The notes under the pieces are model-generated. The model ran no database searches. It was not told the DNA's origin and saw nothing but the letters and a program-made list of their open reading frames with translations. Shown here piece after piece: positions 28,201 to 43,200 of a stretch of 64,000 nucleotides of DNA. The position numbers were made by a program, and so were the translations under genes. Each line of letters starts with the position of its first letter. Within the stretch, counting starts at the first letter, position 1. The DNA comes from Athripsodes cinereus (taxonomy: Eukaryota; Arthropoda; Insecta; Trichoptera; Leptoceridae), in assembly GCA_947579605.1 (NCBI GenBank), contig OX388306.1, positions 62,001 through 126,000 of the forward strand. Reading direction: 5' to 3'.

Positions 28201-31200
28201 TTTCAGCTTTTCTCCATTTGGCTCTTCTATTCTGAAACCAAACCTAAAACAAAACAAAAATCTATTTTAAAAAGAATTTTTTATTTACCAAAGCAATCGC
28301 AACTTTCAATACCTACATTAAAAATTAAATTAAATATAAAACACTTAAACATTAACAATCCTTTAATAATAATAATATAATACCTTTAGTCATGTCACCT
28401 ACAGATACAACACAGAAATCTTTAATAGATAATATTTACAAAAAATATTTTAATTTTTTTTTTTTTTTTTTTTTTTATATCATAAAATACACATTAAATA
28501 CAATTATAAAGTCGCGCCAAATCCATTACAAGATTTGTCGGCGCGTTCATTTTCATAATAACAATATATACATAAATAATTTAAACCTAACCAAAAGCAG
28601 CAAAACATATATACTTAATAACTATAGTACAATTTCAATTATATACAAATCCACATTTCAGGAGCCATTTCTTGACAAGTCTTTTTGTTGCAATCTTGCT
28701 ACCACATTTCTTAATAGATGTCGGCATCATATTAAGCAATTTAGGCACATTATATTCTAAAGTTCTCTTACCGTATTTATTATTATATTTTGGTACCAAA
28801 TACCCCTCATTCGATCTGAATCTAGTATGATGAGCGTGTCGCGGTCTTGTTTAATATTCATCCTTCAAAAACTGGTCAAGGACTATCCTTTGCCAAAACA
28901 AGCCTTTAGCAGACAAAATATTCAATTTTTTAAAGTACAATGAAATATTATTACGCGCCGCGGTACATATATCGCGGTACATATAATTAATTCTTGTTGT
29001 ATTGAAAAATTAATAATACAGATATTTCAGACATAATGCTGGTATTATGAGCCCGCGTTGGGAACCCAATCCAACTATGCTGGATAAATGGATTTTTCCC
29101 AGCATTAGACTCTTGAATTTTTGTGTGACAAAGTGGAGACTTATCTGTAGGCCTAGTCAAAACACATTTAAGCGTTACGTTTTCGTTTCGTTTTCGTTCA
29201 AACGCGGACGACGTTGTGAGAACACGTCAATTTTCGTAGCTACTTGTGTATTTTAGCTACGAAAATTGATGCGTTCTCGCAACCTCGTCTTGTTTGAAAG
29301 AAAACGAAACGAAAACGTAACGCTTAAATGTGTTTTGACTAGGTCCACAGGTTGTTGAATGTCAATTCTGCCGACTCGTTTAAAAATATTAAAATTTATT
29401 ATTTATTTCTAGATCATTTCACCCTAATTAAGTTATTTAATATGAACTGTAGTCACATTATAATTAGTTTAATTTATTTCGAACATGTTTATACAATAAA
29501 TTGCAGTACTTACAAGTAGTAGTACTGTGTTTGTTTATGTTCCTAAATATAATTAGACGGATTCAACCAGATGTCGCTAATCATTCTATAAGTAAATAAA
29601 TGAATAACAAACAACTTAATTATGGTAGCTCCATATCATGTAATAATGATACGACACATGTTTACATACTAGATCATTTGTGACATTACATCAGGATAAA
29701 GAGGATCCAGATTGTATAAATATAACACACCCCCGCCTCCGGACATTTCAAGGGTTGTGGCGGCGCATGTGCTTCTGTGTAGATTCTTCGCAGTGTATTA
29801 ATGTTAGTGAGGTAATGTGATGTGCTCTCCCCACATATGTGTGTGTGTATAATGTGTGTAGTAAGCATTATCATACACCCGCCCAATATGAATGAATATT
29901 TACGCATCATGTCTTCAAAAAATGGGGTTACAAAGAGGAAGACACCTGTGAGTGTGGTGCTGTACAGGATCACAGTCACCTGTTTTCATGTCCCCAAACA
30001 GGAGTGACATGCACGCCCGAGGACGCACTACTGGCGAATGCCGGGGGTGTCCGGGTGGCCGAACATTGGAGATACAAAATTTGATGGTGTTCCGGACACG
30101 GAAAGTAAGTAAGTATGTCTTCAGTAAACACTAAACCAAACACACCCCGTTACATATCCCCGCATGGTATGAGAGACACTGTATGATTGTATTATACATA
30201 CCTAATATATTATATGTGTGTATCCACCTGTCTATAGGAATGACTTATCTAGGTATATTTATAAGGATTACATGAAAATTCTTCGAAATTACAATTTCGT
30301 TCGAATTACAAGTTCGAATTTACAATTATTCGAAAAATAATTATCCGAATTAGCAAATCTTCGAATAACATTTGTTTGACTACCAATTATTCGAATAACA
30401 ATTAATATAAAGTGAATTGTTCGAGTAACATTTGTTAGAAAACCCTATTCTTCGAATCATTTTATATAAACCTAAATTAATTTTATTTTGATCTTCAGAA
30501 GCAGGTCATATTTACACGATCATATTATGTTTCATATGAATATACAACTCCAGCCATAGGTACCTCATCCAACTGTGGATGAGTTCATAAGGAACAATAA
30601 TGTCATTTTAGTGTCTTAAGAAAATGAGGCGATTGCTTTCATATCTAAGTATAATATTACTTCGCTAAGAACGTTCACTTTTCGCCGAAAATAGGAGCAA
30701 TTATTTATCGTTCCGCTCAATAATCAAATGATTCGATATATTCTTATTGGACAGAGCAAAAAATTAAAGTGTATTGACACGAACAAATTAATTTTGGAGA
30801 AAAACAACTCGAAAATTGTATAAGTTAATAGATACAATATAGGTGCACACAAAGTATCATAAAATTATTTATTATTCAGAACTGTTCAATTTTATTAAAA
30901 TGAACATTCATATTACATTACAAAAGTCGATTTTGGAAAATATGTATTAAATTGCGCCTAATTCGAGGAACGTCTTCAATTATTTTTTTACATTGCTGTG
31001 ACGATCTTTGTAAGAATCATCTTATTGTCAGCAAAAATAATTATACTAAATACTATTCTATAACAATATTTACCTACATCATATCAAAATAAATATATAT
31101 ATATAATTATAGTAATGAAAATTTAATTATTGGTATGATTCTACGTTGCTTATTAAAATAAACATTATTTTTAATAATGACTATAAGTGGTAATCCTTTT

Positions 31201-34200
31201 GGTAATTCTACCAAGAGCCTCAGAGGACAGACATCAGATATCATAAAACAATAATACTGGCAATAATACACATACCCGCTGCTCTATCTGTGGCGGGGGA
31301 AGGTGGGACTGAATATTTTATGAGGACTTTAAAAAATACCGCGAACAAGGGGACCTGTAATTCACTATACACTGCGCTGGTCGGAATTATCTTCCCTACT
31401 GTACTGTACTGTACATTAGTTAGTAGGTACTGGTATAGTGCACAGTAGATATTATTGCCTAGATGATGTAAGTAGATAATATAATGTGATGTATTTAGAT
31501 GTCTCTGTACCTAACTAATAATATTCAGAAGATATATATGTAGTTAGTACAATGCAGATTCCCTTTATAGTTTCTAATAGGATTACACGACGCTATAAAC
31601 TGGAGACTTGTGAATAATACAACAGCTACCGATACAAATACATACACACAGACACACAGACACACAGACACACACACACACATATGTATACTATACTATG
31701 TGTACCTACCTGAATTTCACCTCACCGCCATACATGAGCCGAGACGTCTCTCTCGTGTCTTCTTACTCTACATACACTACATCCTAAAGACAGTATAAAT
31801 AACAACACATAGGTAGGTACAAATACCACCTACACACATACATACATACATACATAATTATATCCTTCAGTTTCATACCTACGTCCTCAATGCAGAGTGT
31901 CTGTTACCTACATAATATCTATTTGTTTACAACTTCACTAGCATACTTTCATATTTACCTTTAATTTTTATAATGATAATAACTATGCACAGAAGCAAGG
32001 GTCGAACAAAGTGCAAGACAGGGATGCTCAATGTCGCCAGCACTCTTTAACTGCTATTACAGCGAGCTATTGATAGATACTGAGAGAAGAAATGAAGAAC
32101 TGGACAGGAGTGAAAATAAATGGGAAAAGGTTGACATGATTGATTGATATGCTGACGATATAGAACTGCACGATCTAAAATTAAATATATTTGCTGACAA
32201 GATTGCAAAGTAGCAGTAGATTATAATGAACATTTCTGGGATGATTTTTGTTAGCAGTGAAAGCATCTTGCTCGTCATTTCTATTTTGATATAGACAGTA
32301 TAACTTCTTTTACAATATTCAAAGAGACTAGGTACTTGCTATCTAGTTATCAAACAATGTAGTGCGAAAACCAAAAATGATAACTATGTCAAAATAATAA
32401 AGTTCCCCAAGATATTCAAATTATTTTGAAATGAGAAATTGTATCAACTTTTCGTGGCTTGCAAAATAAAGTAATTATTAAATGGAATGAAATGAAATCG
32501 GTAAATGTAACATCTGTATTACAAGTTTAATTTAAATAAAGGGATACTGTGTGTTATTACAATGATTATTAATGTTAGGGGTACGGGGAGGGCGGCAGAC
32601 ATCACATCACACCAAATGGGGCGGCAAATTGAAGCTGATAATCGTAAATCCTAACCACATTGTGTAACCCAACCAACCTGCCACCATTATACGCCACCAC
32701 CACCGCCCTGTACAGTGCTGTAGTTATAACACAACGCCTCGGGCAAGCCAATTTAAAATTCCCGAACACGTCGGGCTCTAGAAACAAATTTGTATAATGT
32801 AATGAGAACAAGAAGAGGGACAGAGAAATAGACAGTGAAAAAGAGGAGAGAAGAAAAGAGGTGCCGGTGCTGCAGGGGCACAGTCTCACACTGCACCACA
32901 TTGCAATGTGCTGGAGGCATCAAGATATAATAATTATAGCTGACAGGGAAGGTGTATCCAACCAAACATAGTAAATACAGATATGAAATTACTTCTGAAA
33001 GACATAGCAGCCGTTATAAAAATAATATGCAGGACTTAGACGAGATTAGATTCATATCACGCTGGATTTTAAACAGACAAACAAACTTATCAGTCGCGAA
33101 TACGAGTGCACAGTAGGTACATGGTAGGTACCTGTACTTCAACATGTATTCAGTGTTATAAATCAGCTACTATCACGGCATATACCACAAGTAGGGTAGC
33201 CAACCAGACCAGTCCCATGCAATAAACATACAAGCCGTCCTCTCCGTGCCAACAAAAAATTAGACATCCAGAATGGTTTTGTTGCTGAATTTAAGATGTA
33301 AATGTCTTTATTTTTTCGAACACCCGTCTTTTACAGGACCCTCGAAAACTGACGACATAGAGTGGATGAACAATATTTGCGTTTGCTATACGAAAAAAAT
33401 GTAACTGTTCTGCAATAAGTATTTATTTATTTATTTATTAAATATACGGCAATTGCCTTGTAAAATGTTTTGTTATTGAGATGCTGACATACATATTATG
33501 ATATGTGTATGAAGGTGTAAATGTTCAGATACAATTTACCTGCCTACTACTGCCGGTGCAGCCATCTACACAACTACCTGCACTCTGCAGATATGATGAT
33601 AATATGTAATAATAATAGCTATGATGATGTGATGAGTGAGCTCTGACACGGCGTTGCGGGGCGCGATACATTAACGTGTCTAACAACTTTTCCTTGAACT
33701 CCCCCGTAAATACTTTTATCCTCTATAATGTATTTATCATTAGAACGAAAGCAGCGGCAAAGGCTCCTGACATTTCACAACGGCTTATATTAGGTATGTA
33801 GTATCATAGTAGTACAACTACATACATGCACATATGTTTTCCTAATAACTTTTATAAATACTCTTATCACCTGCACTCTGCATGTGCAGCCATTCTGTAT
33901 TATAAGCAATAGTGGTGAAGGTACATAGACGTGTTGCTAATTTCACTTATACATTTTCTATACAACACTATTATTTGTAACAAAAGATGGAAATAACCTT
34001 TTTCCCCATTCATGACTCTTTTATTTCAATTAAATATTTTTCATAGAACCTTCTATACCATCACAGCACATCCTTTTTCTAATTAGACAATGCACTCTTC
34101 GAATAGATTGCGGATTTGGGTCCCGTCCAGAACACTACCAAGTGGGGTGACGTTGTCTTCTGTAAGCCTTATGTGATAGTTTCATGTGTTAAATAACACA

Positions 34201-37200
34201 TAGTTGTCGTTTCTGTGCCAAAAAAAAAACATAAGGATGACTGCCGTACCTCACGACTGAATAATCATATAACGCTAATCCTACATATAACTTGCAGCAT
34301 TAAAAATATATTATTAAAAACAAGAACGACTAAAAAAAGTAAATAAGGCTGCATTATGTTGACAATAACTGTCTGCATCCCATTAACAATACATACCTCA
34401 ATTTAAGTAACAGACTAAAGAATATTGAAAACAATGTAAGGCAGGAAAACTGTGCAAAGTAAAAGCCAAGAATTGTTAACAAGTGTTTTGCAAATTTTTC
34501 AGTGGACAAATTGTGGCATTATCGAAACATATGCAATTTGTACCTACATTATAGTCCAAAGGTTGACTGGAAGAAACTATTCCACTATAAACTCACTTTT
34601 GGGGTAATAATATGATATTCTAATGTAGTAGTAAATACTTAATTGATCTATTGTATTCTAAAATAATATATGTAATACAAGTACTGCAAGGTAATCCTAT
34701 GTAATAAGTGGTGATTAATTAATATTAAATTAATGAAATGCTTTTTGTTAATAACTATGTATGTATGTCTTTGACCTTCGTATATTTTGATGCAGAGAGG
34801 AATCGAAGTAGAAACTAATAATAAAATTAAGCGCTACCATCCCTTGCGGGGTAGACAAGTGATGGTGAGTGTGAGAAGGAGAGTGCTGTATGTACATAAG
34901 AGAGAGTAGAGGGTATCTTTTCCCGGATTATTTTTGTTCCCGGGAAACGGGAAATTTTAAAATGAATTTCCCGGGATTCCCGGGAATCCCGGGAAATTCA
35001 TTATTATATTTATAAATATTCAATTTTCAACAAATTTGGTATAAAAACTCTCATAACTTGTTGACCCTTGCAAACCTTTTGATTTGATAAAAAAAAATCA
35101 AATTTTTGTTACCAATATAAGTAATTTGCTTAAAAAAACTAAATAGCTGACTGACGAAATTTATTTAGGTACTCTATGTTATATCAAAATAAAAACTGTT
35201 TACAAAATATATAAACTTTTAATTTTTGATCATCCTTTCAAGCAAAAAAATGTTATGGATTTTGGCAAAGCTTTTTAAAGATTTTTGACTTTAAAAAATG
35301 AGAAATTTCGACAAAAAAAGATTTTTTATATCGGTTAATATCCATGAATAAAACAAAAAAATGACAGCTGTTGGCTGCACTAATATTTTTAAGAACTAAG
35401 TATCTAACTTTTCGAAATATGTAAAAAAAAACATGAAAAATTTTAGGATTCTTATACATTGTCGGCCAAACACACCCCCGATTTCGATTTATATTTAGAA
35501 TAATTATGCTTCTTTCAAACGAATACATTGAAGCTATAATTAAGTTTTTTTAAAGTATAACAGTATAAAGTGGTAATTAATATTATTTTTCATATTTTCA
35601 TATCTTATTTTAAAGTATATTTTCATTTTTTTTCATATTTTAAAGTATAACAGTATAAAGTGGTAATTAATATTATTTTTCATATTTTCATATCAAAATA
35701 TTCGTCAGCTTCTACAAGTTTATCACGACTATTACAGTTAACTAAACAAAGAATTCGGTATCGGTATGGCAATCTGCATGATTAATAATTATTTTTTTTC
35801 CCGGGAAAGGATTCATTTTTTTCCCGGGAAACGGGAAATAAAAATTAGAGGGTTTTCCCGGGAATTCCCGGGCGGGAATTCCCGGGAGTAACCCTCTAAG
35901 AGAGAGATAGAGACCTACTTATCTAACTACATTATTGGCGGTGTTGTATTTGCTGTGAGGATAATAATTGGACTAATTCCAATTGAGCGCCCGTTCCGGA
36001 CTCCAAATCCCATTATCCTCACCCTCCCCCCCCCCTTCCCTCCGTCTCTCCTACATACCCCCGTCTCTCTCTCTCTCTGTATGTATATATAGATTGTACT
36101 TTATCTATTGACATAATTATTACATACCTACACTAATGTGGACATAAAGTAGGTACCTACACCTGACTAAACAGATCTACACTCTATAGAGTTAGTTACA
36201 TAGGTAAGTGCCTAGGCAATTATATGATTATTGTTTCGCATTTAATAGCAATTTCGTATATCTTTATTGATTCATACAACAAACTGCTGAATCAGTCTTT
36301 ACAAATAGGTATAATAATAAATATATATATATATATTTACATACAAAGATCCATCTCAACATCACTTGCAAATATATTTTATCATATTCTTATTATTTCA
36401 AAACCAATCGTTAGCACTCTTAAGTTATATCTACTTTAGTACTTTTGTATGATACATGTTATCTATATTAGCACTCCTATTTATAATATCTAGCGTCTAC
36501 TTTTGATGCTGGACAGTCTATATAAATAGTTCTTGATATAAAAAGATTCTCTTAAATCAGATGATTGCAGATTGGACCTGATGAGGACACAGATATTCCT
36601 AGATATTTATGTTTAGGTGCTTTCACCATAATGAATAATTAAAATGAATAATAATATGATGGCGAGGTAGGTACCTATGTACCTACAGCAGGAGTAGAAG
36701 TAAATACAATCTGAGTTTATTAGAGAGGAGGGCGGGGCGGGGGGGGGGTTGTTTTGGTTGTGTTTATATGCGCGTGATTAAATAAAAAGTGATTGATTTC
36801 AAATGATATACAATGTTTAACGTATATATAAATAATAATATGTAGGTATGTGAGACAGTAGTGGTATCTCGTAGGTACAGCTACCTATACATTATACATA
36901 AGCACTGTATGTAGGTATAAGAGGAATACTAAATGAGTGAGATGAGATGATGCTGTGATCGGATGATTGATCTTTTATCAAGAGACAATGTATAATAAGT
37001 AGGTCCCTACATATTACAATCTAATAGTACACACACACGCACACACACACATATATATAGGCATGTACGAGTTATAAAGGAGAGTTGTCAAAAATATTGT
37101 TTTTAATATTTCTTATAGATTTCAGAAATAAACTGGTAATAAAATATATAAAAAGGTCTTTCTTAAAATATCTTTGTCACCAATTTACTTTTTTCAATGT

Positions 37201-40200
37201 TAGGTATATATTTTTCATTAGGATATTCAGAATGGGTGGCAAACCTCATATCGCTGCATTTAAACCTTTTTACAGGATACTCAAAAACTTACGGAAAACA
37301 GCAAGAGACCAATGTTATATATATTTATATTTTATGGTTTCTATTATATTCTATTCTATGTTCAAAGGTCATCATCCACTGTCATACAACTATGGTTTCA
37401 ATTAACAAAAATATAATTGTGTCACATAATTTAACAATAAATAAAAATACAACACAATATTGTCTTCATGTAATACTTATGAGCTAATGATTTTCAATTT
37501 ATTAAGGAATTATTTATATTAATGAATTCATTGAAAAAAATGTTAAATTATAACAAATATTTTTTTACCTATAGAATAATTAAAATAAGTTTGTGTCTTG
37601 TCTTTGAATGTTTGTACCTAATAATTTATTTACTTATTTTTTTTTATTTATGCTTGCTAGCCTTATATTTGAATGCTTTGCCATTTTTTTCACAAATAAA
37701 TAAAACTTTATTTATTTTCTTCAGCCGGACTCACAGACTTTATCAGTGGTAGGGTTATGAAAATGAGTCTCGGTGATTAAAAAACAAAAATTATACTGTA
37801 AAAAATAATTATGAAATAAAACACTCCTCATGACCTAATTATGTAGTTATTATGCAGAATTAATATGTGAAATTACTTGATTAGTAGGTAATTAATAAAT
37901 AAAGATATATATAGGTAAAACTGGTTGCGTTGCGTAAAACGAGAGGCGTGGTTCGATCCCAGGTGTCGGCAAACTTCCCATTCACGACACAAGCTTTTAC
38001 CTTACTGTGAAGGGTGTATAAGGTTGAATATGCCATTAAAAAAATGAATTGAAGAAACAATAATTCACTATAACCGAAGCTCACTTTACTGCCTGAAGTG
38101 AGCTTTGGTTATAACATAGTCACATACTAGGTAATTAGTTCATTGTAAAACATATTATAAGAAATATATCTATTTCCCTGATCCTAGTTTTTCTGTCACG
38201 TCTGATTCTCTCTACATAAAGTTTAGATCCGAAGATTATATATGCAAGTGAGTCTTCCTCTAGGTGTAGGAAATATACGTTACAACAAAATGTTGTTCAC
38301 TCCATCAGTGAGATGCGAGAGTACCTACATATATTATGTAGAGATAGGTACCTTATATCATACCTATATAATGTGTATACATAATATGTATAAAGTTAGT
38401 TAGTTAAATATAAGTATTAGTATATATATGATGTGAGTTTATAATACGATTTTATTGAGAAGCAGCATTTTGATTTATTACCCGCATTATTGAATCAATA
38501 TTTAGTAACATGGGATTGATCACGTTGTCATATTGAAGTCATTACAACAATTATTCATATTAAATAATATATCCAATTGACAAAGATCATTCTAATTGTT
38601 TGTGGAGTCAACATAGCGGTACCTACTCAGTAGGTACTCAATACAATACACAGCACGGAGACAGTGCATGAAGTAATACATCTTATATTAAATAATATGG
38701 TGAATATGCAGTAGGTAAATATAATATATAATAGCTATCGCATAAATCGCGATGATTTGAATATGTGAAATGAATGGATGATGAAAGGCATCACACGGAA
38801 TTGCTTAACCGTGTGAATCAAATTAAACGTGGGTATTATGAACGGCCGCGTGTTAAGTAAGAAAAATCATAGTGTCTGCATGAGCAATCGCATGACTGTG
38901 AAAAGAACGAAAATAGTGAATAAAACAAATTCTCAGTATGTCCAACAAGAAATGTGGTGAGAGGGGAAGAACTATATTGATAGACTTGCACCAATATGAA
39001 TACACACACACACACACACGTATGTAGACATATAGCAATACGTATATAACATTAGTAAGTTAATAACATAACATAATATAATCCCAATCAATCCGATTAC
39101 TTCGGTCCAGCTTTCAGTATTGCATCCCTCTGATGGTATTTACACACATACACATGCACACATAATCATGCCCACTATATTCTTATGTACCTACAATATT
39201 ATGTTTACGATGAGCCAGCCATGAGCCCATTCGAGAACATTGGAACGCCTTTTTCAGTTCTTCCTATTAGATTTTGCGCAATGTTACATTGTGTGCACAT
39301 GGTTCTCCAATCAAGATGACTGGCATTTAATATTATGATTATAGAGATTATGTATCTCTAGCAACAACCTCTTTGACGATGTAAGAGAACAAGCAAACAA
39401 GGCTGCCGTCGTGGCTGGGTGCTTGAAGAGTGCTGTATGGAGAAACAAAGACATGCTGAGAGACAGCAAAGTAAGGATCTATAAGACCTGCATAAGACCG
39501 ATCATCAAATACGACATATAATCAAGAGCTGACACCACTAGAACAAAAAGCCTTCTTAGAACCACCGAAATGAAAACTCTACGACCCATCGCAGGTGTAA
39601 CTCTTCGTGACAGAATAATAAATTCAGAAATTAGAAGAATCTGTAATGTCGAAGGTGTTGTGCGATGGGGCAGAACAAGAAGACTCTGGAGAGATCATGT
39701 GGGGAGGGCGAGCTCAGATCGAGTGGTCAGTATAGCAGCAGATGAACGCATGACAGGAAACAGACCCCCAGGAAGACCAGCTAAACGATGGAGGGACAGT
39801 TGGACATCCACCTCCCAGGAACAGGCTCCGAGAATCACAGGACACATCACAGGACATTCACCAAACTGAAGTAAAAGAAGAAGAAGAAGATTATAGAGGT
39901 CTATAGGTAAGTGCCTATACATAACATTCGTTCATACCAACACGGCATCGCCCAAAACCGAGGTAACCAGCGGACTAACTGTATGCAATAAGCTTGCAAG
40001 TCATTCTGTCCGTACTTTTAAAAGTTGAGACATTCAAGATGGGTGGCATACCTTATCGCTGAACTAAATGTGTCTTAAAACGTGATATTTCACAGAACAC
40101 TCGAAAACTTACACAAAAAAGTGGGGAACCTGTTCTTTACCGGGAATTCCTCGGGGTTGGTTTAAATATATTTAGGTATATATCGCTGTCTTTACATACT

Positions 40201-43200
40201 AGGTACCTACTAATTCATATGAGGCCATAACATTGCTGAGTATCGCTTCATTTAATATAATTTGACTTAGTTCAAAGGTCTGATGTCTGTTTTGGAAGCA
40301 ATTATTTTATTTTTAACTATTCCATCGCGTCAATTCCCACCGTGCTACAAAAATAAGACATTCAGAATAGATGGCATACGTAATCGCAGACATGAAAATG
40401 TTAAATGTATTATGTGGAATAATCAACTATGTAAATAACCGTGCATATGCATGAGATAAAACATCATAAACTCAATGAAAAAAAAATAGAAAGGTACCTA
40501 CATAGAAAAAAGTGCTAAAAACCTCTTCGCAATGAAAAATCTTGAAGTAAAATACCTCACATGCCCACATTAATGTAAAAATAATAGATAAGTAGGTATT
40601 TACATAAAAGAGCTATAAACCTCTTACCAATGAAAAATTGTGAAGTTAGACACCCCATATTTAAGTTAAAAATAGGAAGGTACCTATATGGGAAAAAGTG
40701 TTGAAAATAGCATCTCGTTGTAAAAACTTGAAGTTTGGCACACGACACATCCACGTTTAACTAAAAATATGACGACCCCTACGTCAAAAATGTTTTATCC
40801 CCTCCCCATGTTAAAACTTGAAGTTTTACAAACCAAATCCCCATATTATGGTAAAAAGGTACCGAAACCCTAATCAGGTACCAAAATTTTATTTTCACTT
40901 GCTTAAAAGTGTGGATGCTTATCGTAGAATTTTATGCATTCATATAAAAAGTTAGGCAGTTATGTGAAAAATACGTATAACTTGGGTTAGTTGGAAGATA
41001 TCGCTTACACGCGATAAACTCGCTCATTGTGCATGATAATTATTGGTATTTATTATCTGTTTATATGTATGTTTTTTAAGCACAATAAAGTTTATTACTA
41101 TTATTATAACCTCTTCCTAATGTAAAAACTTGAAACTTTGTACTCCAAAATCCATAGTTACAATAATGCCAAAACCTAATATTTTTCATACCGAATATCG
41201 ATGGGTAATCAGAGTTAAGATCTTTTGCTTAAAAACAATCGGTTCATAATATTAATTTTCTACTTGGAAATTTAAGAATATTCCCCATCTCTTCATGTTT
41301 GTGCGACATTCCTGGGCCTTTTACATGTAAATATTAACATAATTATCATAATGTACACAAACAGTATTACAATATGTGGACACACACAACACATTAAATG
41401 GACAATAAAACAATAACCACAAATGAATAAAAAATTAAATATAGTTACATTGGGAAAACGAACGGATTTTTTTGTTAGATTTTATATGTCAACTTGATAA
41501 TTACTTTTATATAGTCAGCATGAAATATTCATGACAAAACAAGTGGGATGTCAAAAAATACAAGTAATTTAAAATAGATGTCAATAATTAAAAGTAAAAA
41601 GTCAAAGGTATGTAATATTATTAGACCACCTGAGGAATGTCAGTCAATATAGAAAAGTCGAGAACGAGATATAAAATAATTTAAAGTGGTCGATATGTTG
41701 AAATGTTAAAAGGTAAAAATATATTATAAGCTATTTAGTGTCAATTCATAAGGGTAAAAACAACATACCGAATAAAGATATAAAACATCGCAGAATTCTG
41801 ATATTGAAAATTCAATAAAAAAATCCATACACAAACAATAAACCATAACTGCCCAATGTCAATTTATACACATAATATGTTATAACTTCACGTTTGAATT
41901 TGAGGAAATTGTCAATAAAAATATCCGTGTTTTCCCCGACCAGATTTCCCAGTCTATGAAGTCTATTCATAGGAGAGTGGAAAGTGTAATAATTTTTAGT
42001 GTTAAACTCTCGAAATAACACAGATTGTCTGGTACTTCTGGTCGGAACATTAAATCGGATCATTTCGATCAGTTCTGGAGAGTCGATTGCACCATTCAGA
42101 AGTTTGTGCAGAAAGCAAAGATCAAACATAATTCTTCGACTCTCCAAACTGAGGAGACCGAGCTCATGCATTAGAACGGGGCAGTCTTCGACAGGTATCC
42201 CTTACTTGAAATTCACAAGCCTCAAGAACTTTCTCTGTTTTCTCTCCACTGCCTTGATATGTATAGCATAATTTGGTGATCATATTGTAGTATTATACTC
42301 CAGTAAAGGTCTTACAAGTGAAACAAAGATCAGTCTATAAGACTGGATAAATTGGAGGTCGGTTGTCAGTCTAAAAATAAAGCCAAGTGTCCTCATTGAT
42401 CTACCGACAATTTCCTCGATATGTAGGTTATAAGTTAGATCTTCAGAGAAGGTAATGCCTAGATCCTTCAAACTAGCGACGGAGTCAAGTGTTACACTAT
42501 CTATTGAGTAATTGTATGTAATTCCATAAATAAATAGCAATCATAATTTATAATATGTACATACATTAGATACATACATACTACTATATCTACATAAAGA
42601 TCAGAGAAATGTATAAATTAACTTTAATTTTGACTTTCAATAAAATACCAGTTCAGAACTGTAAAGTGTTTTCCTAAATCAGGTTAAAACAATTAAAACA
42701 CATTTTGTCAAATTATTGTATTTACCTACCGTGTAAAATAATTAATGTTATGTGAAAATATTGACAATTTTTTGAGTCATACAAAAGAAGACAAAAAATT
42801 GAATATTAAACTAATGGAAAAAACTCGGACTTCCCATTGAGAGATTCTGAGTTCATGTCTGTGTGAATGTGTATAAGAGAGCGTTAGTAATGCGTGTGTG
42901 TGTGTATGTGTGTGACGAAGCGTTGCCAATCAATTTATTGAGTTAGTTTATATGTATGTATGTATTATTATATTATGCGGCGGCTAGTGTCAGATGTAAA
43001 CCAACCGGGAAACTCTATTCAATTATTCCTATTATTTTAAAATTGCTACACGAAATGAACAAACATTCGTGGTGGCTAGTGGACATTCCATACAATACAA
43101 ACACAGATACATACATACATATAACTATATGAGAATATTGTTTGCAGCTATACACGACAATATGGTAATGTTTAATTTCATGGCAACACACCCGCAATCC

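Larger units (their letters stand above)
28378..29390 (+). mobile_element. R2/Dong-like LINE 3' end, interrupted twice
   Basis: 28378-28450 repeats the coding end seen at 13930-14030 (CCTTTAGTCATGT, AGAAATCTTTAATA). 29010-29150 repeats its 3' UTR (GATATTTCAG, TAATGCTGGTATT, TGAGCCCGCGTT, CAGCATTAGACTC), and 29351-29390 resumes the UTR (TCAATTCTGCCG). The breaks are a minus-strand LINE at 28454-29000 and a foldback element at 29146-29350. Confidence 0.75.

Noticed and set aside
32602..32965. overlapping minus-strand frames of 99 and 70 codons
   Set aside because: Leu/Ser/Phe low-complexity translation of a purine-rich block, with no motif, no splice context and no repeat family.
35253..35528. 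transposase fragment in the hAT-type element
   Set aside because: The 91-residue frame lacks BED, RNase-H-like or dimerisation motifs of hAT transposases and is dominated by Phe/Ile/Lys from AT-rich DNA.
37085..37487. two overlapping plus-strand frames near 100 codons
   Set aside because: The central part is a 240-bp dispersed repeat copy (37218-37320); the rest is AT-rich without motifs.
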